A stretch of DNA of 64,000 nucleotides, taken from NCBI GenBank assembly GCA_016703895.1, contig JADJBE010000026.1, forward strand, positions 186,001-250,000, written 5' to 3'. Shown here piece by piece: positions 9,304 to 18,136 of this stretch (position 1 is its first letter; each line of letters starts with the position of its first letter). Origin of the DNA: Pseudomonadota bacterium (lineage in GTDB: Bacteria; Pseudomonadota; Gammaproteobacteria; Steroidobacterales; Steroidobacteraceae). The notes under the pieces were generated by a model. The model worked only from the letters and a program-made list of their open reading frames with translations, was not told where the DNA came from and ran no database searches. The position numbers were made by a program, and so were the translations under genes.

Positions 9304-10301
9304 ATGGACTCGTTATCACAACTTGCACTCGGTGCGGCCGTCGGTGTTGCCGTGATGGGTCGGCGTACGCCCGTGTGGAAGGCGGCGCTCTGGGTGGAAT
9401 CGCGGGCACGCTGCCCGATCTGGACGCCTTCATCGATCATGGCGATGCACTCAGGAATATGACATTCCATCGTGCCGAAAGTCATTCGCTGCTCTATCTG
9501 ACACTGCTCTCGCCGCTGTTCGCGGCACTTGCTGCGCGAGTCCACAATGAAATGCCCTTGTTCAGACACTGGTGGCTGGCACTGTGGTTAGCGCTGTTCA
9601 CGCACCCACTGCTCGACTGGATGACGGTTTACGGTACGCAGCTGGCAATACCGTTTACCCATACGCCGTTCGGCGTCGGCAGCATTTTCATCATCGATCC
9701 GCTCTACACACTGCCGTTGCTTACCGGGGTTATCGCCGCTCTCCGACTTCGCTCTGCGCGCGGCCTGCGTTGGAATCAACTCGGGCTCGGCTGTAGCTGC
9801 CTGTACCTCGCGTGGACCGCCGCGGCGCAGTGGCAGGTAGAGCGGTTGGCCGGCCGGTCGCTGGCCACCGACGGCGTCGCCTATCAGCAGCTACTGGCTA
9901 CGCCGACCGCGTTCAATACAGTCCTATGGCGCATCGTCGCGATGACCGACACGGGTTACATCGAAGGCTTCTATTCGCTGGCCGATGAGTCCAAGCACAT
10001 TCGCTTTGCAGCCCACTCGACCAACGGCGATCTGTACCATGACCTACGCGGCAACTGGAATGTGGAGCGCTTTGCCTGGTTCACCCGCGGCTACTACCAA
10101 CTGCAGCAAAATGGTAACCGCGCGGTGATGACAGACTTGCGTATGGGCCAGGAGCCGGACTACGCGTTCTCATTTGTCGTGGCCGAACATGGCTCCGGCT
10201 GGCGCGAGATTCGTCCCGAGCCAGCCGGTGGCCGCCGCGATGTTGCCGGCTTGCTGCGCTCACAATGGCAGCGAATGTGGCATCAGTTGCCGAAGCGATA
10301 G
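9304..10301 (+). CDS. YdjM/DUF457-type metal-dependent membrane hydrolase, frameshifted near 9392
   Basis: A polytopic protein of the DUF457/YdjM (LexA-regulated membrane-bound hydrolase-like) family. The natural N-terminus is the ATG at 9304, giving MDSLSQLALGAAVGVAVMG, but this frame leaves the family at KAALW. The family sequence GGIAGTLPDLDAFIDHGD continues in the next frame. The switch falls in a GGG run at 9392-9394; a fourth G would restore one frame of about 333 residues. Downstream motifs include HRAESHSLL, FTHPLLDWMTVYGTQ and four or five membrane helices. The gene is either freshly broken or carries a homopolymer base-call error. Its 3' end overlaps the ompW remnant by 19 bases. 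Confidence 0.72.
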
Positions 10302-10800
10302 CCGACACCAATCCCGAGGATATAGGGGTCGACCTTGACGGTCGTCAGCTTCGTTCCACCCAGCGACACGTCGGTACGAATCCAAGCCTTCTTCGCATCG
10401 AGTGACACGTGCTAACGGTCGTTCACCTGAAAATCAACGCCGGCTTGCAGCGCCGCACCGACATACGGCCGGACCTTATCAGTCAGGAAGTAGTACTTCG
10501 CGGTCAACGTCGGTGGCAGATGCGTGACGGTGCCCAGCCGGACTTCCGGGCCCAGCGCAGTCTCAGTCGCAATTACTTCGTGCTTCTGTGGAATCGTTAG
10601 CAACAATTCCAGCCCGATGTGCTCGGTCAGCGCGTATTCAAAATCGATATCTGGTGCCCACTTGTCCTCGACATCGATGCCGTCTTTCGGCACCGCCAGT
10701 GCCCCGATCGGATCGGACTTGTCGGCCGGATCGATATAGATCGCGCGAAAGCGTGCCGTGACTTTACTTGTATCGAATGCCTGCGCTGGCGCAGTCGCAG
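10283..10800 (-). pseudogene. OmpW-family outer membrane protein, decayed
   Basis: Remnant of an OmpW beta-barrel gene. One minus-strand frame reads ATAPAQAFDTSKV, then GLELLLTIPQKHEV, THLPPTLTAKYYF, VRPYVGAALQAGVDF, then an in-frame TAG at 10414-10412, and after it the barrel end with VDPYILGIGVGYRFGN and a stop at 10283. Three lesions are visible. No signal peptide or start codon precedes the first strand. About 25 residues are missing after RPYVGA compared with the usual OmpW order. The TAG lies where a Trp codon (TGG) would fit the pattern NDRW. The identification rests on recalled family motifs. Confidence 0.72.
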
Positions 10801-10850
10801 AATGCCACGCAGGATGCGTGGAACTACCTATTGGGTGAATTTTGTATAGG

Positions 10851-11471
10851 TCAAGATCGCTCTGAGAACTCCCGCAGCGCAGCTAGCATGCGTGGCAGTT
10901 CACGTTTCAGGCTCATACGTACCCAGCTCTGCGGTACTCGAAAGCGCGGCACGACGGATACACGATATGTCAGCAGTGTTTCTGGCACGCCGGTAACAGG
11001 GTCCGCCTTCAGCGGCGTTAGTTCCCAGCGCCCTTCATTGCGTTCCAGATCACCACTCACCGCTTTGAAAACAACGGCGCGGTTGGGAACGTAGTCGACT
11101 CGGAAAACGTACTGGACAGCGGGCGCGTACCAGCCGTAGTCCATGACGTGCTCGATGGTGTCGGCCCCAGTCACAGGATCACGTGCCAACAAAATACATT
11201 TTTTCATGTGCGGCACGAACTGCAGTGCGCTCGAGCAGTCGGTCATCACCGAGAAAACCTTCTCCGCCGACGCGCGGATACGAATTGCCGCGCGCACCTC
11301 GCGGCCACGCTCGCTGGCGGGCTGATCGGGCAGTTCCTCGGAGTGCACGACGACTTCACGCCGCTCGAGGGCGGCTCTGTCCTCTGCGGACGGCAGCCAA
11401 GCCTCGGCGTGACTCGTGGCAGCAGCGCACACAATCATGACCGCTGCGCAGTGCGCCAGCGCCCGGCTCAC
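10851..11471 (-). CDS. Exported START/SRPBCC (polyketide cyclase-like) protein
   Basis: About 206 residues with an N-terminal signal peptide (ALAHCAAVMIVCAAATSHAEA) and a START-like lipid-binding fold. Landmarks are EVRAAIRIRASAEKVFSVMTD near the start of the domain, ILLARDPVTGADTIEHVMDYG and the C-terminal amphipathic helix WVRMSLKRELPRMLAALREF. Proteins of this kind bind hydrophobic ligands, but no ligand can be named. I take the GTG at 11471 because it overlaps the TGA of the DUF547 gene as GTGA; the longer frame to 11513 has no support. It forms a two-gene operon with the DUF547 gene. Confidence 0.72.
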   Translation of the reverse strand: MSRALAHCAAVMIVCAAATSHAEAWLPSAEDRAALERREVVVHSEELPDQPASERGREVRAAIRIRASAEKVFSVMTDCSSALQFVPHMKKCILLARDPVTGADTIEHVMDYGWYAPAVQYVFRVDYVPNRAVVFKAVSGDLERNEGRWELTPLKADPVTGVPETLLTYRVSVVPRFRVPQSWVRMSLKRELPRMLAALREFSERS

Positions 11472-12265
11472 TCGTTCAAACGCCAGTCGTAATCGAGATA
11501 CCGCAGCTTCCATTCACCCTCACGTAACGCGAGTCCGCGATCCGGCTCGCTATGGCGAGCGACAAACTCAAGAATACCGCGTCGCGTGTCACCCTTGCCG
11601 AGCGCTGCAAAATCCCCACCGAACCATTTGAAGATTGCCGACACGTACAGGACACGCTTGGGCGCATCGAGCCGTGCACCATGCGCGCTATCCGCCAAAT
11701 AGCGGCGCGACTGCGTGTCGAGCTGTTCATCAAGAACCATCGCCCGATACGGGTCGCTGCGGAGCACCGGACAACCCACCGCGGCACATACCAATGCCAT
11801 GTGCACGCGCGGCTCATTGAACGTGGGACGCACGATCTTGTGTTCCAGGTCATCCAGCGACAACGTGCGTCCGCCAGCCTTGAATCGGCTACCTTTGAAC
11901 GCACCTGAGATCTGCCAGATGCTGTTCGACGGGAAAGCCAGCCCCACCAGCGAGCCACGGCTGATCGGATAGTCATCGATGACAGTCGTTAGGACGAACG
12001 CATTGTAGGCATTCACCCAGTAAGCGAGCTGCTGCTCCCGCGAGAACGCAGCGAGTTCCGCCGCGCTCACCGCGCCCAGTGTCTGCACATATTGATCGAG
12101 GGGCGCCCGGTCGCGCTTGAGGCCGTCATAGTCGACACGGCCGTCTTTGACATGGCGCTCCAGGACCGTGCCGAACTGCGCATGGTCATGGTCAAACCCC
12201 GCGGTCGCCACCAATGGCAGCAAAGCCAGCACAAAGCACAGAAGTATTCTTTTGCTCATAGCCAT
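11468..12265 (-). CDS. DUF547 family exported protein
   Basis: A 265-residue DUF547 protein with a signal peptide (KRILLCFVLALLPLVATAG). The family's recognisable core is present: QQLAYWVNAYNAFVLTTV near residue 80, a KGSRFKAGGRTLSLDDLEH stretch, and the Cys-containing VCAAVGCPVLR segment. The function of DUF547 is not established; the fold is thought to be papain-like in some members. Start is the ATG at 12265 with MAMSKR, or the second ATG two codons in. It is coupled to the START-domain gene, suggesting a shared envelope or lipid role. Confidence 0.82.
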   Translation of the reverse strand: MAMSKRILLCFVLALLPLVATAGFDHDHAQFGTVLERHVKDGRVDYDGLKRDRAPLDQYVQTLGAVSAAELAAFSREQQLAYWVNAYNAFVLTTVIDDYPISRGSLVGLAFPSNSIWQISGAFKGSRFKAGGRTLSLDDLEHKIVRPTFNEPRVHMALVCAAVGCPVLRSDPYRAMVLDEQLDTQSRRYLADSAHGARLDAPKRVLYVSAIFKWFGGDFAALGKGDTRRGILEFVARHSEPDRGLALREGEWKLRYLDYDWRLNE

Positions 12266-12398
12266 GTAGACCGCCCCGGCAATTGGAATATTTCGGCGCC
12301 CTCAACGGCCGCACACGAGCGCTATCGAGACCAGGACTAACTATCGTTAGCGTACACACCTCAGAGTTCGCCTGGGCGCGTAAGCTCAACATCACTGC

Positions 12399-12659
12399 CT
12401 ACCCGAGTAGCGCATGGCCCTTGGGCAACTGGTTCGCATACCAGGCAGCAAGGCGATGCCGAATGGTCTTTTCGGCGACTTGGTGCTCCGGCATCGGTGC
12501 AATGAGCTTGTCGTGAACGAGCAGGCGGTAGACGAAGAGCGCCTTGTCGCTGGCTGAATCGGTTGGCTCAAACTCGGCTGCCTTGCGTTGCTCGGCATAC
12601 TCGACCCCGGCAACCAACGCCGCCTTGAACAATTCCGCCTCGTGCCGGAACTTCTTCAT
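12399..12659 (-). CDS. Small hypothetical protein
   Basis: An 86-residue soluble, helical protein that I do not recognise. It starts MKKFRHEAELFKAALVAGVE from an ATG at 12659 with a GGAGAGAG box a few bases upstream, a strong ribosome binding site, which is the main reason to accept it. The C-terminal half reads FVYRLLVHDKLIAPMPEHQ then RHRLAAWYANQLPKG. No signal peptide or membrane segment is present. It is monocistronic, divergent from the PadR-PspC operon, and separated from the DUF547 gene by 133 bases in which I see no further gene. Confidence 0.6.
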   Translation of the reverse strand: MKKFRHEAELFKAALVAGVEYAEQRKAAEFEPTDSASDKALFVYRLLVHDKLIAPMPEHQVAEKTIRHRLAAWYANQLPKGHALLG

Positions 12660-12723
12660 ATGACTCTCTCCACGCTACACAGGCAGGATCAGCATACGCT
12701 GTTGACTTCCTTGCCTGAAGCGG

Positions 12724-12745
12724 CTACCTTGTCAATACAAGGTAG
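12724..12745. promoter_or_regulatory. Perfect inverted repeat, probable PadR operator
   Basis: CTACCTTG, six bases, then CAAGGTAG form a perfect 8-base palindrome 17 bases upstream of the PadR-type regulator start codon. PadR-family repressors usually autoregulate by binding such a palindrome over their own promoter. A TTGACT just upstream could be the -35 element, placing the palindrome across the -10 region and transcription start. This is inference from position and symmetry. Confidence 0.7.
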
Positions 12746-12761
12746 CTTTTAGATACAGAGT

Positions 12762-13085
12762 ATGAATACACGGGAAAAATTCCTGCCCATTCGCAAAGGA
12801 CTGCTGGAGTTCGTGCTCCTGAACGTGGTGGCGGGCGAGAAGCTCTATGTGGCAGAGATGCTCAAGCGGCTCGCCGTAACCGACTTCGCCACGCAGGAGG
12901 GCACGCTCTACCCGCTGCTCTCTCGTATGCGGCGCGAAGAACTGGTCGACTATGAGTGGCAGGAATCGGAGTCCGGGCCACCACGCAAGTACTACAAGCT
13001 GACTGCCACGGGGCAACGCACTCTGCAGGAGTTGCGGGACTACTGGCAGCAAATCAACAGCACTATTACCGAACTGGGGAGATGA
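12762..13085 (+). CDS. PadR family transcriptional regulator
   Basis: A 107-residue PadR-type winged-helix regulator. The N-terminal helix FLPIRKGLLEFVLLNVVAGEKLYVAEML and the wing segment containing TQEGTLYPLLSRMRREELV are typical of the family. The recognition helix is followed by a short C-terminal dimerisation helix (QRTLQELRDYWQQINSTI), as in the small PadR-s2 subfamily. The stop TGA at 13083-13085 overlaps the ATG of the PspC-domain gene, so the two are translationally coupled. Regulation is probably autogenous through the palindrome at 12724-12745. Confidence 0.9.
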   Translation: MNTREKFLPIRKGLLEFVLLNVVAGEKLYVAEMLKRLAVTDFATQEGTLYPLLSRMRREELVDYEWQESESGPPRKYYKLTATGQRTLQELRDYWQQINSTITELGR

Positions 13086-14254
13086 CGATGCTCAAAGTTG
13101 TTACCGCCAATCTAAATGGCAATGCCTATCAGATTGATGAAACAGGCTTCGAGGCGCTCCGCGGATATCTCGAAACGGCGCGAGCCGGCCTGGCCCACAA
13201 TCCCGATTGCGTCGAGATCCTCACCGACCTCGAGCAAGCGATTGGCGACAAGTGCGACACCTTTCTGGGCCAGCATAAGAACGTTGTCTCCGAGGCCGAG
13301 ATGGCGCAGATTTTAAGAGAGATGGGCCCGGTGGAAAGCGCCCCCGACCCAGCTGCAGCCGCCGCAGCAGAGACCAGTGGCGAGGCGCAGACGACGACTG
13401 CAGCGGTAGCGCCAGTGCAGCCCGCCCCCATCCGTCGTCTTTTTCGGCTGCCCGAGAAGGGCATGCTCGGCGGCGTGTGCGCCGGTATCGCGGCCTATTT
13501 CAATGTCGACGTGGTCTGGATCCGCCTGCTGTTCGTACTACTGACTCTGGTCACCGGCTTCTGGCTGCTGGTGTGGTTAGTGGCCTTGTTCGTGATGCCG
13601 CGTGCCGTAACGCCGGAGGACGTAGCGCTGGCGCACGGCGCACCCTTCAATGCGCAAGACGTCATCAACCGCGCAAAAAAAAAGTATGACGAATTCAGAG
13701 GTGAACACGAACCCACCGTCAGGCGCGCCGCCACTGATCTGAAACACGGCGTGGGCAATTTCGGCACCAAACTGCGCGGCATGGGCTCCGGCATGCGCCG
13801 ATCCGCCCAGTCGCGGAGCATAGGCACGCACACGTCGCGCCAGCAACCCGGGTCGGTCAGTTACGGCGCGCAAGTGCTCGCCGGCATCAGCTTACCGGTG
13901 CTGTCGGCTGTATCTGCCGCCCTGCTAGTGTCCTTCCTGGCGCTTTTTCTATTACTAACCAGCGCCAACTCGGTGATCGGTTGGATTCCCGAGACCTGGC
14001 TACCCATGTGGTTGGCACTCGCGCTGTTGGTAGTCGCCTACCTAGTCGTCGCGGCGCCGATCGGTATCGTGCGTCGCGCGTCGCATCGCTACGCGAATGG
14101 CGGGAGTCAATTCGGCTGGGCGAGCGCACTCGATGCGATTCTATGGCTCGCACTCGTCGGTGCGTTCAGCTGGGCCGTCTATCAGTTCATACCGGGTGTT
14201 AGCGAGGCGCTTGCGGAGCTGTTCGGTGCGGCCGCTCGCCCGTGGTTTGTCTGA
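13082..14254 (+). CDS. PspC domain membrane protein
   Basis: A 390-residue membrane protein. Residues 1-85 form a cytoplasmic helical leader (LNGNAYQIDETGFEALRGYL), typical of long PspC proteins paired with PadR. After an Ala/Pro linker comes the PspC domain at about 118-180, with LFRLPEKGMLGGVCAGIAAYF and a following hydrophobic hairpin. A charged cytoplasmic loop and three more helices complete it. PspC proteins sense or respond to membrane stress. The start is the ATG at 13082, which shares bases with the PadR stop. The pairing suggests that PadR controls the level of this protein. Confidence 0.87.
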   Translation: MTMLKVVTANLNGNAYQIDETGFEALRGYLETARAGLAHNPDCVEILTDLEQAIGDKCDTFLGQHKNVVSEAEMAQILREMGPVESAPDPAAAAAAETSGEAQTTTAAVAPVQPAPIRRLFRLPEKGMLGGVCAGIAAYFNVDVVWIRLLFVLLTLVTGFWLLVWLVALFVMPRAVTPEDVALAHGAPFNAQDVINRAKKKYDEFRGEHEPTVRRAATDLKHGVGNFGTKLRGMGSGMRRSAQSRSIGTHTSRQQPGSVSYGAQVLAGISLPVLSAVSAALLVSFLALFLLLTSANSVIGWIPETWLPMWLALALLVVAYLVVAAPIGIVRRASHRYANGGSQFGWASALDAILWLALVGAFSWAVYQFIPGVSEALAELFGAAARPWFV

Positions 14255-14263
14255 TCAGGCACC

Positions 14264-17200
14264 TCAACGTCGACTACCGGACACCACGAACCCGGCCCAG
14301 TAGTATGGATGCGAGTAGTTATGGGGCGTCGTTGCAGCACTATTGAGTAACGACCGCTGCGCGGACTGTAGCGCGACGGCAACATCGTCGCCTTTGCTGG
14401 CAAAGTCCGTATACATACTTCGCATTAGCAACGCGGTGCTTTCGTCTTCGACGCGCCAGAGGCTGGCGATCACGCGCGCTGCACCTTTGCGTAGCACGAT
14501 CGCATTGAGCCCCTCGACTTCCCGCCCATCGTCGAGTACCGCGCCACCCATGCCGGTTTGACAACCGGACAAGGTCGCGAGGCCAATGCCGGTGAAGTTG
14601 AGCGCGTTGATTCGATCGAGTGTCAGGCGGCTGCCGTCACCGAGCACCAGGTATGACCGCATCGCATTGCCGGGACGTAAACTGAAATGTGTGCCGATGT
14701 GCAGCACCGAGAAGCGACCTGGATCGCTGAGCAGATCGGTCAAGCGCGCTTCTGTGAAAGCAGCGTCAGCGTAGCCTTCTCCCGCTAGCGCGCCCTTACC
14801 CGTGGCATTCGCTGCGCACTCCGTGCCGTGCGCCGAGAGCCCTGCGATTGGGCCGCGTATCACGGAGCAGAGTTCTTCCGCCACAGCCGGTAGTGCGTCG
14901 AAGCCCGCAATCGCCTGGGTCAATCCCAGGCCGCGCACGGTCGGGGGTGAGTATGACCTCAGCGCAGCGCCGGGTTGTCGGTCAACGCTGTACAGTTCCA
15001 ACGCGTACTTCTCCACCAGGTAGTGCTCGCCGTCGTGAAGAGCGCCGAAGGGCAAATAGCGCAGTGCATCGTCGGGCCAGAGGACCAGCAACTTTGCGCC
15101 GGCACGCTGTGCCGCCTCATCCAGCGGCCGCACGAACTCGTCGTACAGTCGGCGCGACATAGCGGATACATCTCGTCTAGCGGCAATCGCATCCAGATAG
15201 AGCCCGATCTCGCGTCTGAGCGTTGCCAGGTCGATCGTCAACTCGTGCACAGACTGACCCTGGCCTGTCGCGATGATCAGCCTCAACTGCGACTTCGTGA
15301 GCAGGTACACCCCCAGCGCGGCGTCTGCACCATAGCGCTGCAAGTCTCGCGACAACCGCTCCGCGCTCACCAATCGAGCGGTCGCAGGCCGCGGGTAGCC
15401 TTTCGACTGATCGCGCACAAACTCGCGTATCCGCAGCGCGCGTGCTGATTCGGCAGCCGCCTGTCCAACCAGCAGCTGTCCGTAGTGGCGGCGCTCCGCT
15501 GGTGTCAGTCGGTCGGATTCTGCGAGCCACGCCAACCGATCGAGCTCACTGCCGACCGTCGCGTTGGCGCGCAGCACGCTCGTATACGTTGACCATACGT
15601 CGGTTTCGAGCGACGTGAGCAGTTCATTGGTCGCGTTATCCCGATCATGCGCATCGCGCAGCGCAAAATCGTACAACTCTTCCGCCTTGAGCAAATCGAG
15701 GACTTGCAGCGCCTCGTCAATGCGGCCCGCTTGCATCAACCAATCTGAAACCGTACGGTAGGTAGCAATCTTATCTACCAGAAAGCTCTGCTCCAGCCGA
15801 CGCTCCTCGCCACGAAACCAGGTTCGCAAGTGTTCAATTTGCAGCAGCGCCTGTTTGCCAAACAGAATGGCAAGCGAAGCCTCGCCGCGCTGATTCAAGA
15901 GCCGCGCCAGCCGAAACTGCGCTTGCCAGGTGGGCTCCGGAGTCCCGAGAGATTCGGCAGCCGCCAAGGCGCGAACCGCCAGATCGTAGGCACCGGCGCT
16001 GTCCCTATTGAGCTCGGCACGTCGGCTCGCGTTGTCGTAGACAGCATACCGAACGCCTGGATCCGCCGTTCGAATGCTACGCAACATCCGATCGGCTGCG
16101 TCGCAACCGGGCGTCGTATCCGGATGCGCGCGCAATTCCACCGTGCATAGTTCATTCACTACCCGCAGCAGCGTCGGATGTCCCGCTGGTAGACGTGATG
16201 CAAACAAGTCGCGCGCGCGTTCAAGTAGCTGCTGCGCACGTGCGTCATCATCTTCCGGGATCGTGCGGGCACGCGCCAACAGTGTGGCGGCACGTTCCAT
16301 GGATAGGGTCGCCTCATCGGCGGCAATCTCCAGAGCCGTGGCGAGGCTGGCATCCGCCAACGCACGTTCGCCGACGGCCGCATAGACCACACCCAGACCA
16401 CGATAGTGCTGCACGAGCGCCTGCTTCCCCACATCATCGCGGTGCTGCCTGACAATGGAATCGGCACGCAGATAGTAGTGCAACGCCGGTGGTAGCTCCC
16501 CGAGTGCAAGATGCACACCGGCGAGCGTGTCGAGTACCTTCACAAGCGTCGGGGCCTCGCGCCCCAGCTCGGTTTCGGCGACTTTCAGCGCACTGGTCGC
16601 AAATGGCAGCGCCGCGCGTGGCTTACCGCGCGAATTCAGCAGACTCGTCAGTTGAGTCAGCGCAGCGAGATGGTGACGTTGTAGGGGTCCGTCGTTCGAT
16701 TCAGCCAGTTCGACCGCGCGACGCAATGTCTCCTCCGCGTCGTCGAACTCGTCAAGTTGCTCAAGCGCGCGGCCGAGCAGCACGTGCGCTGGCACAAGCT
16801 GCGCCGGCCCGTAAGGCAACTGCTGCTCGATCTCAAGCAGGCGCTCGGCATGCGCGCGCGCCTCGCCATACTGTTCTTCCAGCATCGAAATGTTAGCCAG
16901 CGCATTCTCAATCGCGGCCGCAGCCTCGCTAACACTTTCGTTATTCTCACTCAGAATAGCTTGAGCTCGATCGAGAGAAGTACGCGCAGCCGCAAAGTCT
17001 CGCTGGGTCAGCTCTACTTGCGAAAGACCAACCAGCACCTTCTGCAACTCGATCTTGTTCTCACCGGGCACGAGCTCACGTATTCTGAGGGCGGCTTGCC
17101 AGTTCGCACGCGACTCGGCCAGCCGTCCCTGGCGCAAGGTCATCCAGCCACCAGCGACGTGCAGCTCAGCGATTTCGGGGGCATCCGGCCCTAACTGCCT

Positions 17201-17551
17201 GAGGAGGATTGGCTGTGCGAATTCGAGTAGTGCCCTCGCCTCCGAGAATTTGTCGAGATACGCGATCAGCGGAGTCGCCAGGTTCTGTGCCCATTGCGCC
17301 AGTTCAAGCGAATCACCGCCGTACTCCGCTTCGACACGCGGGATAGTCGCACAGAGGATGCGTACCGCCTCATTCGGATCCGTTTCGCCGACCGACTCCA
17401 CCCGCTGACGTAGCTCGGCGATCGGCGCTGACTTGCCATCGAGCGGCGCCTGGTCCCGGCAGATCGCGGGCAACTCGAGCGCTTCAGAGGTGCCCAACAT
17501 GCCTAACGACATGATCGCCAGAATCGCTGCGCAAATGCGTTGTACGGTCAT
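14264..17551 (-). CDS. Exported TPR-CHAT protease (caspase-like)
   Basis: A 1095-residue protein. A signal peptide occupies residues 1-25 (MTVQRICAAILAIMSLGMLG, cleavage near SEA), so the body should be periplasmic. Tetratricopeptide repeats fill about residues 40-560 (for example RALEQLDEFDDAEETLRRAV). The C-terminal CHAT domain spans about 740-1090, with the catalytic dyad visible as His955 in IGTHFS and Cys997 in SGCQTG. The terminal HPYYWAGFVVSG segment is typical of CHAT proteins. CHAT domains are clan CD cysteine peptidases. The ATG overlaps the stop of the upstream membrane protein as ATGA. The operon context with a sigma factor suggests signal-dependent proteolysis. Confidence 0.88.
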   Translation of the reverse strand: MTVQRICAAILAIMSLGMLGTSEALELPAICRDQAPLDGKSAPIAELRQRVESVGETDPNEAVRILCATIPRVEAEYGGDSLELAQWAQNLATPLIAYLDKFSEARALLEFAQPILLRQLGPDAPEIAELHVAGGWMTLRQGRLAESRANWQAALRIRELVPGENKIELQKVLVGLSQVELTQRDFAAARTSLDRAQAILSENNESVSEAAAAIENALANISMLEEQYGEARAHAERLLEIEQQLPYGPAQLVPAHVLLGRALEQLDEFDDAEETLRRAVELAESNDGPLQRHHLAALTQLTSLLNSRGKPRAALPFATSALKVAETELGREAPTLVKVLDTLAGVHLALGELPPALHYYLRADSIVRQHRDDVGKQALVQHYRGLGVVYAAVGERALADASLATALEIAADEATLSMERAATLLARARTIPEDDDARAQQLLERARDLFASRLPAGHPTLLRVVNELCTVELRAHPDTTPGCDAADRMLRSIRTADPGVRYAVYDNASRRAELNRDSAGAYDLAVRALAAAESLGTPEPTWQAQFRLARLLNQRGEASLAILFGKQALLQIEHLRTWFRGEERRLEQSFLVDKIATYRTVSDWLMQAGRIDEALQVLDLLKAEELYDFALRDAHDRDNATNELLTSLETDVWSTYTSVLRANATVGSELDRLAWLAESDRLTPAERRHYGQLLVGQAAAESARALRIREFVRDQSKGYPRPATARLVSAERLSRDLQRYGADAALGVYLLTKSQLRLIIATGQGQSVHELTIDLATLRREIGLYLDAIAARRDVSAMSRRLYDEFVRPLDEAAQRAGAKLLVLWPDDALRYLPFGALHDGEHYLVEKYALELYSVDRQPGAALRSYSPPTVRGLGLTQAIAGFDALPAVAEELCSVIRGPIAGLSAHGTECAANATGKGALAGEGYADAAFTEARLTDLLSDPGRFSVLHIGTHFSLRPGNAMRSYLVLGDGSRLTLDRINALNFTGIGLATLSGCQTGMGGAVLDDGREVEGLNAIVLRKGAARVIASLWRVEDESTALLMRSMYTDFASKGDDVAVALQSAQRSLLNSAATTPHNYSHPYYWAGFVVSGSRR

Positions 17552-18129
17552 TGCGGCGCCGCCGCCTCGATTTCGATGCGCAAGATGGAGTCCTTCGGCA
17601 CTGGAATGCGGTGCTTTGCCAGCACTGCGCGCACGGCTTCCGGCACTGGCTGCGGTAGTTCCGCATCGATCCCTTGGCGGCCAAACGCTTCGTAACCCGC
17701 GGGGCTAATGCCAGCCTCGCGTAGTTCTACTAACACTTGCTGCTTGAGCGCCCGGGGGTCGGGAGCGCGCAGTCTGACGACGTCCTCGTCCGCGGTGCGT
17801 ACGACGGGCGGCGATTCGCCGGGCGCGCGCATCAACCAGGGCACGGTGATCGCGAGTGCGACCATACCGGCAGCAGCAGCGCCCCACCAGAGGCGGGTCG
17901 CGCGACGCGCCTGCGGGAGTACGCCCGTCTCGCGTGCACGAGCGAGCAAAGCGCGGACGCGTTGTTCGCGGTTCATGGCCGGGCTTGGTTCCATGTCTGC
18001 TGTACTGACATGCTGCTGCGCGAGCACCGCCGCTCGCAGCGCACGCGCCTCGCGGGCGACCGGAGTGTCGTCCGCCACATCGCGCCCCGCGAGCACATCA
18101 AGCCACTTGTCATCGAATGAATCGGTCAT
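17548..18129 (-). CDS. Single-pass membrane protein between ECF sigma and CHAT protease, candidate anti-sigma factor
   Basis: A 193-residue protein with a soluble N-terminal region of about 80 residues (MTDSFDDKWLDVLAGRDVAD onward), one strong transmembrane helix at about 81-100 (RLWWGAAAAGMVALAITVPW) and a C-terminal region of about 93 residues ending RIEIEAAAPQ. Positive charges before the helix predict N-in topology, so the C-terminal part would be periplasmic. I see no zinc-binding anti-sigma signature (HX3CX2C), so this is not a classical ZAS protein. The anti-sigma call comes from its position, eight bases after the ECF sigma gene and coupled to the CHAT gene. Start is the ATG at 18129. 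Confidence 0.6.
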   Translation of the reverse strand: MTDSFDDKWLDVLAGRDVADDTPVAREARALRAAVLAQQHVSTADMEPSPAMNREQRVRALLARARETGVLPQARRATRLWWGAAAAGMVALAITVPWLMRAPGESPPVVRTADEDVVRLRAPDPRALKQQVLVELREAGISPAGYEAFGRQGIDAELPQPVPEAVRAVLAKHRIPVPKDSILRIEIEAAAPQ

Positions 18130-18136
18130 GATCGCG

